Assembly: GCA_020637365.1 (NCBI GenBank)
Contig: JACJWE010000002.1
Location: 186,001 to 250,000 of the forward strand
Source: Acidimicrobiia bacterium
Lineage (GTDB): Bacteria; Actinomycetota; Acidimicrobiia; IMCC26256; JAGNEX01
Length of the DNA: 64,000 nucleotides
Direction: 5' to 3'
How positions within the stretch are numbered: the stretch's first letter is position 1; every line of letters starts with the position of its first letter. Positions 42,801 through 50,581 of this stretch are shown here, piece after piece. The notes under the pieces are model-generated. The model ran no database searches. It was given only the letters and a program-made list of their open reading frames with translations, and was not told where the DNA came from. The position numbers and the translations under genes are program-made.

Positions 42801-44526
42801 CCGCGATGACGTACTTGAGCTGGTCGGTCACCGTGTCCCGCTTCTGAGCCTCCGCCGCTGGCGCGACGTCGACGACAGGGGTGCGGACCGCCAAATCCGA
42901 TTCGGCACCGGCCGCGTTGGCGGCGAATGTCAGCGAACGATCAGCGACGGTCGTCCCCCAAAAACCTGGGCTTTCCACGATCGGTGTCGGGTCGTCAGGG
43001 TTGAGGACTGCAGCGGTTCCGTCGGGGAACGACACCGAAACCTGCTCGCCGGTCGTCGGGATGGGCAGCACGTCACCCACTTCGAGGGTGGCGGGTTGCG
43101 CAACGACGCTACCCAGGTCGGAAACGATGCGGCCCATCATGACGGGAAACACGGCGTCGAGCGGCAGCGTCGTCGACAACAGCGGCATCGCCAGCACCAG
43201 ACCCGGCTGATCGCCTTGTTCGCCGCGCACCAGCAGCGGTGCGTTGACACCACCGAGTACGACCACCGCCTTGTCGGCGGGTGTCAGGGCTTGCGCCTCG
43301 CCGATGACCACGTCACTCAGGTCGAGCCCGGCAACGATCGGATCCTGGCCGTCGACGAAGGTGACGATCGGCTGATTGACCGAACCTGCGACCGTCGCGA
43401 TGTCGGTGCTGGCTGGCGGCGCGATTGCGAAGAATGGTGCACCGGGCCGATCGGGTACGTCGACCTGGTTATAGATCGCCACGTCAAAGCCGTCCCCGGG
43501 CCGCGCTTCTTCGGCATAAGTGACCTCTAGCGATGGCATCGCGGCGAAAAGCGCTTGAAGAAATGTGTCCTCAGGGCCTGCAACCAGCACCGTAAGCGCC
43601 GGTTGGGTCGACCCGACCACGCGCGCCACGTCATCGGCTTCGAGCAAGTCTTGTGATTCGAGGACGGCCCGGACCCGTTCACCGGGCGGGATCGCCACGA
43701 CAAGGTCGCGCGAGCTATCGCCAGCGATCCTGATGGTCTGACGAGCGACGAGCACGTCGTCGACTTCGACTCGGATCGGCTGTGTGACGTCTTCTGAACC
43801 GTGGTTGGTGATCGTGACGCGAACGTCCTGCTGACCAGCCGTCGATTCGATCGACATCGAGCTGATCGCACGGTTGGTGCGCCGTTCACCGACGACCGTC
43901 ACGTCAGTGCCAGCAGGTATCGCCGCTTCTTGCTCGGCGGTCAGCCCTCCGTCGGTGAACAGCGCGAAGCCGATCGGCAGGTCTGCGGTTTCAAGTGAAC
44001 GTGCCAAGTCGAGCGCCGCTGCGGTATCCCCAGCCCCCGCCGTACTGTCCAGCCCATTGAGCGCGCGCCGCACCGCGTCGGTGTCGGTCGTGGCCGATAC
44101 CAACACTTCGGGTTCAACACCGGCTGAAACGACCGACCACCGGGTCTCAGCCGGCGCGCCATCCATCAGGTCCAGCGCGGCCTGTCGGGCAGCGTCCAGA
44201 CGGGTCGGCGAGCCGTCAAGTGCCGCCATCGACCCGGACGTGTCGACGATCAGCACGGTGTGCGGCGACACCTCAAGGTCGCGCGGGATACCGGGTCGGG
44301 CAAGCGCTACCGCCAACAAGACGACCAGCAAGAGCTGGGCGAGCAACAGCCATGAAAACTTGAGCGGCTGCCACGGCCGAGCTGCAGACGCGGTCGCCGC
44401 CTCACCGCTCCACCACAAGGTCGACGGCATAGCGACGCGCGGTCGGCGAGGGCGCAACATGTGCAGGCCGATGACCGGGATGATCCCCAGCAGCGCCAAA
44501 AACCCCCACGGGTTGGCGAAGGTCAT
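39815..44526 (-). CDS. Giant BatA-like / triple-VWA membrane protein
   Basis: Two long frames join into about 1570 residues if one base is restored at the CC run near 42526. The first part starts with a BatA-type membrane anchor (FLALLGIIPVIGLHMLRPRRPRV) and a VWA domain with MIDAS VDTSGSM. It then has a GATase-like middle, a membrane helix ending VVEWLLARRR, another helix pair, and a second VWA start (LIDDSDSLG). The second part holds the rest of that VWA, a third VWA with AIDTSESMG, a C-terminal helix (WLLLLAVLLWPLAV) and a basic, Ser/Gly-rich tail. In related operons these are usually two genes; here no stop separates them. It overlaps the DUF58 gene by four bases and is probably the extracytoplasmic adhesive/chaperone arm of the MoxR system. 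Confidence 0.75.
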
Positions 44527-45485
44527 CGGTAACCCGCCGCCGCTCGAAGTGGTCCAAGCGCCAGTTGTTCCAGGTCGTCATCGGTGCGGACGCGCACATA
44601 GCGAATGCCCCGGCGGGCACAGGCCTGTGCGACGGTTTCGCACCACGCGACGAAGGTGTCTCGGTACTGTTTGAGGACCTTCGAGGTCGCTGACACCTCG
44701 ACGGTGCTGCGTGTTTCGATATCGACCAGGGTCACGTCACCGGTGAGGATCTCACCCAGTTCGGGGTGCGGATACTTGGTCGGGTCGAGTTCGAACGGGG
44801 CGACCACGTGGACGAGCACGTTCTGTTGTTTGGCTCCGAGCAGCCCCTCCAAGGCCAGCTCCCAGGTTGGCTCGGCGAGGTCGCTGAATAACACGGTGAT
44901 CGCTGTCTTGTTTCCGCCACGTTGCAACAGGCTGACCGTTTCGGCGACCGATCCGTCGGGTGAACTGGTCCGTGCCGTTGCCAACAGTCGGCGGTGCAGC
45001 GCCGGAATGCCCGCCCGGCCACCGCCGATCGCCTCGTGGCGGACAGCGCCCGGCGCCGCGACAACTTCGACCAGGTCGCGCGTCTGAAGAGCCACCTGGC
45101 CGACCACACCTGCCACCTGGGCAGCCCGGAACGCCTTGTCGTCAAAACCCATCGACGCCGAGTTGTCCACAATCAGGCGTACCCGTGCCGACTCTTCCGC
45201 GTCGTGAAGTCGGATGAGCACCTGGTCGAGGCGGGCAAGGACGCGCTGGTCGATCCGACGATGGTCATCGCCGGGCCGGTACTCGCGGTAGTCAGCGAAG
45301 TCTTGTGAACTGCCATGGCGCGGCGATCGATGCGACCCGCCGAGCGACCCATCGCGGCGCGGTGCCGTCAACTCATACCGAGTGAGTGCACCGACCAACC
45401 GAGGCGGGATCAGCACGTTGCTGGCCAAGCTCTCTGCCGAGCGAGCGGCCGCTGCGTCCACGCCGGAATGTTGCGACGCATCCAC
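44523..45485 (-). CDS. DUF58 domain protein
   Basis: About 320 residues. The DUF58 core is clear: DFADYREYRPGDDHRRIDQRVLAR, then a VWA-like LIVDNSASMGFDDK with an intact MIDAS, and FSDLAEP further on. The frame is open to 45620 inside moxR; I chose the GTG at 45485, which lies 23 bases after the moxR stop, though the one at 45461 is equally possible. No membrane helix is visible. DUF58 proteins nearly always sit next to MoxR ATPases and are thought to be their partners in assembling or activating protein complexes. Confidence 0.88.
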   Translation of the reverse strand: MDASQHSGVDAAAARSAESLASNVLIPPRLVGALTRYELTAPRRDGSLGGSHRSPRHGSSQDFADYREYRPGDDHRRIDQRVLARLDQVLIRLHDAEESARVRLIVDNSASMGFDDKAFRAAQVAGVVGQVALQTRDLVEVVAAPGAVRHEAIGGGRAGIPALHRRLLATARTSSPDGSVAETVSLLQRGGNKTAITVLFSDLAEPTWELALEGLLGAKQQNVLVHVVAPFELDPTKYPHPELGEILTGDVTLVDIETRSTVEVSATSKVLKQYRDTFVAWCETVAQACARRGIRYVRVRTDDDLEQLALGPLRAAAGYR

Positions 45486-45507
45486 CGTGCCGGCCGAGGT
45501 TCGCGAG

Positions 45508-46521
45508 TTAGGGGGCACCACGCACCCCGGCGGTCGGTGCTGGCACCGCCGCGAGCACCTGGTCGAGGACCTCGTCGACGCCAACGCCGTCGATCTCGGC
45601 TTCGAACTTAAGCTGCACACGGTGACGCAAACAGGCCAGTGTCATCGCCCGGACATCCTCGATCGCCAAATGGGTCCGGCCGTCACGAAGAGCACGTACC
45701 TTGCCAGCCAGCGTGATCGACTGAGCGCCACGTGGCGAGGCACCGAACCGCAGGTAGCGCTTGACCACATCGGGCGATTCATCTCGTTCGGGGTGCGTCG
45801 CCACCACGATGTCGACGATGTGTCGAGCCACATGGTCGGCCACGGCGACCGACCGGGTGAGATCTGCCATCGCGACGAGCTGTTGTGCGTCGACAACTTT
45901 GGTGACCGTTGGCTCATCGACTCCGGTGGTTCGACTCAGGATGGTCGCCAAATCATCCGCGTCGGGAAACTCGACCATCGCCTTCAACATGAAGCGGTCG
46001 AGCTGGGCTTCTGGCAGCGGATAGGTGCCTTCGAGCTCGATGGGGTTCTGGGTTGCCATCACCAAGAAAGGGCGGGTCAGGCGATGGGTCTCGCCCGAGA
46101 CGGTGACCGAACGCTCTGCCATTGCTTCCAGCAGCGCCGACTGGGTCTTTGGGGTCGCTCGGTTGATTTCGTCAGCGAGCACCAGGTTGGCAAACACCGG
46201 GCCAGGTTCGAAGTAAAAGCCACGGTTGCCGTCGTCGCCCTGGCGCAACACGTGCGTCCCGACGATGTCGGCTGGCATCAGGTCGGGGGTGAACTGAATG
46301 CGACGAAACTCCAACCCGACCACCTGCGCGAGCGTGGACAACAGCTTCGTCTTGCCGAGCCCGGGCAGTCCTTCAAGGAGCGCATGGCCTTCCGCGAACA
46401 GGCAGGTCAGAACGTCGTTGACCAGCGTTCGCTGACCGACGATCACCCGTTCGACCTCGTTGGTGACACGTTCGGCGATCCGGGCATATTCGTCCGGGCT
46501 TATGAGCGATGATTCGGGCAT
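45508..46521 (-). CDS. MoxR-family AAA+ ATPase
   Basis: A 337-residue AAA+ chaperone-like ATPase. Walker A is GLPGLGKTKLL (about residue 55), Walker B LADEINRATPKTQ, with the MoxR-type sensor 1 region MATQNPIELEGTYPLPEAQLDRF, and a C-terminal lid domain with RFGASPRGAQSI. MoxR proteins work with DUF58 and VWA partners to insert cofactors or mature envelope complexes. It starts one base before the stop of the gene upstream. Confidence 0.95.
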   Translation of the reverse strand: MPESSLISPDEYARIAERVTNEVERVIVGQRTLVNDVLTCLFAEGHALLEGLPGLGKTKLLSTLAQVVGLEFRRIQFTPDLMPADIVGTHVLRQGDDGNRGFYFEPGPVFANLVLADEINRATPKTQSALLEAMAERSVTVSGETHRLTRPFLVMATQNPIELEGTYPLPEAQLDRFMLKAMVEFPDADDLATILSRTTGVDEPTVTKVVDAQQLVAMADLTRSVAVADHVARHIVDIVVATHPERDESPDVVKRYLRFGASPRGAQSITLAGKVRALRDGRTHLAIEDVRAMTLACLRHRVQLKFEAEIDGVGVDEVLDQVLAAVPAPTAGVRGAP

Positions 46522-48315
46522 CTAACCCTCCGGGTTAGCGAGGCGACTGAAGTAGTCGCGCACAACATCTGCTTGCGACGGTGCGATCTGCATGTGGTCG
46601 AGGGCTTCGACCGCACGGTCGGTGTATTCGGGGAGGACCTCGCCGAGAGGAGCGGTCCTGACACCCGCAGCGGTCGGACCGTTTGCGCTCCCCACCCGCT
46701 CGGCCGGGGTAGATCCCGAACCAGCATCGACGTTGTCTTGTTCACCGCCGGTTCGGTCTGGCGGGGTGATCACTGCGGTTTGGCCTCGTTCGCTCTCGGA
46801 CTCGACATCTGGTCTGCCGCCAGCCGCTTGTCCCTGTCCGGAACCCTGGCCCGCAGCGCCACCATTCGGATTGGCGTTCATCCCTTGGCCGCCTTGGCCG
46901 CTGCCTTGGCCGCTGCCTTGGCCCTGGCCCTGGCCTGGCCCTGGCCCTGGCCGGATCCCTGACCCTGGCCCTGGCCCTGACCCTGACCCTGGCCCGAGCC
47001 CTGACCCTGACCCTGACCCTGACCGTTGCCGTTGCCCTTTCCAGAGCCCTGCCCTGTTCCCGGGGTTTTGCTTTTGCCGTCACCTTGCCCCCGGCCCGAC
47101 CCTTCGCCTTGGCCGTTGCCCGGCCGGGCCGTGATCTGCCCCATCACCGAGTCGAGGCGCGCCGCGGGCCTGACCGACGGCTTGGTTCTGCGCGGTCGGC
47201 TGTGCGGCGGCACGTTGTGCTGCGGCCGCAGCTTGGAGAGCATCTGCCGCCGCCTGGGCATCACCCGCCTGCAGCGCCGCCGCTGCATCATTGAGCGCCT
47301 CGGCCATTTCGGGGTTGCCAGCCTCTTGCGACTCGGCGATCTCTTCGAGGCGTTCGGCCAGATCGGCCTGTTCTTGGGCTGACATCGCAGCGATCTCTTC
47401 CGCCAACGATGCCAATTGCTCCGCCGCGGTCTCACCCTCGGCTAAGGGGTTCTGGTCGAGTACTTTTTCGAGCCCGGCAGCGGCAGCGTTCTGACTTGCA
47501 GCGTTGGGGGAAGCTGCCTTCTTCAGCGCTTCTTCTGCCTGTGCGGCGGCATCTTCGGTTCGTTCAAGGTCCCCCGACCGCACCTCATCGGCAGTCTTGC
47601 GGAGGGCCTCCGCAGCTTCTTTGGAGAGCGGGTCATCCGGGTCGAGTTCGTCGGCAGCCCGCTCGAGCTTCTCAGCCAGGTCATCGCGCTCTGCAGCCGC
47701 GGCCTTGCGTTCCGCGATCGCTTCGGCCTGCGGATTCGGCCCGAAAGTTAAGAACCCGACGATGAGCGCAAGCACCCCAATCAGTGCCAGTCGCCGGGGC
47801 TGCCATGGCGATGGAATGGCGAAGCGGGGCGACGCTCGATCGGCCAGACGATCCGCCCGCTCGTGCACCGGCTCGATCATCGGCCCATCGTCATGGGCGA
47901 AGGCCAGCGAGGTCGTCAACGTGTCTTTCGACGCCAATCCGCGGTCAGCCGCGATCGCCGCCTTCTTCCACCCGATCCTCAGACGAGCAAAAGCGATCAC
48001 CGCAACGACCAGCGCGCCGAGCGCCACAAGTTGGGCGAGCTGGCCGGGCCACTCCCACGGCGCAAGCCAGCCAACCAGCAAGACCACGGCCACAAACCCT
48101 AGGGCGGGCGGACCAAACTTTTGGACCGATGCGATGCCCCACACCAGCCGAAGCCGCCTGCGCACTTCGCGAAGGAACTTCCGCTGCGGCTCCCGAGGTC
48201 CTCCGTCGTCCGGCCCCGACTCGTTCCCTCGGTCGATACCGTCCCACTGCTCAAACTGGCGTTCGTACGGGTGCTGGTATCCGTGGATCCGACCGGCCAT
48301 CTCGTTGATTCCCAT
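46522..48315 (-). CDS. Coiled-coil membrane protein with Gly/Gln-rich tail, frameshifted
   Basis: About 600 residues when restored. The N-terminal part has two helices (FGPPALGFVAVVLLVGWLA and LAQLVALGALVVAVIAF), then a third near LALIGVLALIVGFLTFG. This is followed by a long Ala/Glu/Gln coiled coil (LAEKLERAADELDPDDPLSKEAAEAL and on). The frame changes near 47155 and enters ITARPGNGQGEGSG and a long run of Gly-Gln repeats. It changes again near 46930 and ends with a conserved-looking tail VLPEYTDRAVEALDHMQIA-PSQADVVRDYFSRL. The layout recalls DUF4175-type proteins found in similar operons. It overlaps the ABC permease gene end by one base and leads directly into moxR. Confidence 0.7.
46865..47130. 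repeat. Hexamer tandem repeat coding for Gly-Gln
   Basis: Repeated CCCTGG and CCCTGA hexamers (plus-strand view), coding on the minus strand for alternating Gly-Gln with occasional Ser or Pro. Low-complexity DNA of this kind is prone to slippage and to mis-assembly. Confidence 0.8.
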
Positions 48316-49607
48316 CAGAGCCGGATCTTCTCTTTAGGCAGCCGCAGCCGCCACGCCACGATCCCGAGTGAGATGATGGCCAACCCGGACTGCAAGATCA
48401 GCGCATTCCGTGTGAAATTCTTGGCGGGGTCGCCGCGGTGGCCCACCACGTCCCCAGGGTCCCAACTCATCGGCAGCCACCCGTTCATCTTGGCGTCCTG
48501 CACCGGCACCGGAGACCCATCGACCAGTATCCAGTTGTCGATATCGAAGGTACCGTCTGGTTGAAGAGCCCAGGCAGGCATCCCCTCAAGCGCGTCGGTT
48601 CCCGAATCGCCAGGATCGCTGTCACCGTCACCCGGTTCAGAACCTGGAATCGTGGTCGCTGGCATGCCCCCGTCTTCGACCGTCACGGTCTCCATCATCG
48701 ACCCGTCCCCCATAACCTCCCGGGTTACGATCACGTTTCCGGCGCCCGAGAACATGCCGCCGAACTCACCACCACCGTCCAGGAACACGTCCGGTACATC
48801 GGTTTCACTCAACTCTGTGACCGTCGGCTCCCACGCACTGACGTCATGTAGCCAACGGGCAGCCTTATCGAATGGCGTCGCTATTCCCGCTCGTTCGAGG
48901 TCGGGATCGGGCGAGCCCAACACGTCGATGGCGAGGGCGCCCGGGTTAGCGAGCAACGGTCCGCCGCGACTGGCTTGGACGCCATCATTCCGCCAATTCA
49001 GAGCGGTGTACACCATGGACCCCACGACGATCAGGAAGATCAGCATGTAGCACGTGACCATTGCTCTCACAGTCCGCTGCAAGAGCGCCGAAACGGCGAG
49101 GCACAGACACGCCCAGACAAAGGCCGTCCACATGACGAGCCCCACGGCGGTGGCGATTTGCCCGATCGTCACCCCGCCCATCAGATACGCGACGACCATC
49201 AGGGGCGCCGATGCGACGACCAGGAGGAGCACAAAGCCCAGCGATGACAGCAGTTTGCCGAGCGTGATACTCCAAGGACCCATCAGGGTGATCTGGAGCG
49301 GCAGCAGTGTGTCCCGCTCGCGCTCGCCTGCAATGGCCGCCGCGCACAACCCGGGAACGACCATGGTCATCCACCCAATCATCACCGCGACGAGGATGGC
49401 GAAGACCGTTGCTCCCTGTTTGACCAGGTCGACGGCGCCATTGTTGTTGATCGACACGTTCCCCTGGAGATTGTCGTAGGACACGTACAGAATCCATCCC
49501 TGCAGCAGCAGAAGAAGGGTGACGATCGCAGCCGGGCGCCATCCCCGCACCTGATCGATGAGTTCCCGCTCCAGTACAGGGTTGCGGAGCGCCCTGAACG
49601 CACTCAT
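48315..49607 (-). CDS. ABC-2 type transporter permease
   Basis: A 430-residue membrane protein with an N-terminal NPVLERELIDQVR amphipathic segment and at least six helices (for example FAILVAVMIGWMTMVVPGL, LLSSLGFVLLLVVASAPLMVV, MVTCYMLIFLIVVGSMVYTA). It has a large outward loop of about 170 residues, rich in Gly/Asp, between the last two helices. The loop and the helix pattern match ABC-2/Gld-F-like permeases. It overlaps the ATPase gene by four bases, so the two form one exporter. Confidence 0.88.
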   Translation of the reverse strand: MSAFRALRNPVLERELIDQVRGWRPAAIVTLLLLLQGWILYVSYDNLQGNVSINNNGAVDLVKQGATVFAILVAVMIGWMTMVVPGLCAAAIAGERERDTLLPLQITLMGPWSITLGKLLSSLGFVLLLVVASAPLMVVAYLMGGVTIGQIATAVGLVMWTAFVWACLCLAVSALLQRTVRAMVTCYMLIFLIVVGSMVYTALNWRNDGVQASRGGPLLANPGALAIDVLGSPDPDLERAGIATPFDKAARWLHDVSAWEPTVTELSETDVPDVFLDGGGEFGGMFSGAGNVIVTREVMGDGSMMETVTVEDGGMPATTIPGSEPGDGDSDPGDSGTDALEGMPAWALQPDGTFDIDNWILVDGSPVPVQDAKMNGWLPMSWDPGDVVGHRGDPAKNFTRNALILQSGLAIISLGIVAWRLRLPKEKIRL

Positions 49608-50581
49608 TGCACGATCCCTTCGGTCATGGTCATGAAGGCACGCTCCAACCCAGCATCGCTTCGGAACGACAGCACCGCTCGTCCATCATCGACGATGAGC
49701 CGCCGCAGCAGCTCGACCTGTTCGTCATCAGAGGCAGCGGTGAACGTCTCACGAGCGCCGTCAGCAAAGATCACGGTGACGACCCGCTCACCGCTCCCCG
49801 CAGAGATCGTCTCGGTCGGTCCGTTGGCCCGCAACTTGCCAGCTTCGAGGATGGCGACGTCGGTGCAGAGGTCTTGCAGCTCACTGAGGATGTGCGAGCT
49901 CACCAAGATCGTTTTACCCATCCCAGCAAGCTGGCGAATCAGGTCCCTCAGCTCGATCCGCGCCCGAGGGTCAAGCCCACTCGCGGGTTCATCCAAAATG
50001 AGGAGCTCAGGGTCGTGGATCAACGCACGGGCAAGACTCAAACGCTGCTTCATGCCCCGGGAGAGCTGACTCACCTGAGTCTTGGCCTTGCCGTCAAGAT
50101 CAACTAGCTCTAAAAGCGACCCGGTCAGTTCCTTGCGCTTCCTTCGGGGGATGCGATATCCGCTCGCAAAGAAGTCCAGGTACGACGCAGCGTCGAGCCC
50201 GTCGTAGAGCCCGAGGACGTCTGGCATGTACCCCATCATTCGGCGCACCGCCTTTGCGTCCTTGCTGGGATCGGCGCCGAAGACTTTGGCCGTTCCACTC
50301 GTCGGTTTCAGCATGGTTGCCAACACGGCGAATGTGGTCGACTTGCCTGCGCCGTTCGGACCGATCAGCCCGTAGATCGAGCCCCGGGGAACCTGCAAGG
50401 TGAGGTCGTCAACCGCATTGAGATCGCCGTACACCTTGGTCAGATTCGCGATATCGACGGCGATCTCGGTGTGGGCCGCGGGAGGCTCCTTTGTTCGCGA
50501 CGCTTGCACTTCACCGGTCGTCGCGCCGTCGGGGGTGGGTTCGACGGATTCTGCGTCAGGAATCGGTTGGTCGGCCATCAC
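49604..50581 (-). CDS. ABC transporter ATP-binding protein
   Basis: A 325-residue ATPase of the DRA/CcmA/GldA type. Walker A is GPNGAGKSTTF, the Q-loop lies near YMPDVLGLYDGL, the signature reads VSQLSRGMKQRLSLARAL, Walker B is LLILDEPASGLDP, and the H-loop SSHILSELQ. A C-terminal domain of about 80 residues follows, as in exporters of this class. It overlaps both neighbours by four bases. Confidence 0.95.
   Translation of the reverse strand: MMADQPIPDAESVEPTPDGATTGEVQASRTKEPPAAHTEIAVDIANLTKVYGDLNAVDDLTLQVPRGSIYGLIGPNGAGKSTTFAVLATMLKPTSGTAKVFGADPSKDAKAVRRMMGYMPDVLGLYDGLDAASYLDFFASGYRIPRRKRKELTGSLLELVDLDGKAKTQVSQLSRGMKQRLSLARALIHDPELLILDEPASGLDPRARIELRDLIRQLAGMGKTILVSSHILSELQDLCTDVAILEAGKLRANGPTETISAGSGERVVTVIFADGARETFTAASDDEQVELLRRLIVDDGRAVLSFRSDAGLERAFMTMTEGIVQ

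Noticed and set aside
45382..46512. A 376-codon plus-strand frame opposite moxR.
   Set aside because: MoxR motifs are unambiguous on the minus strand.
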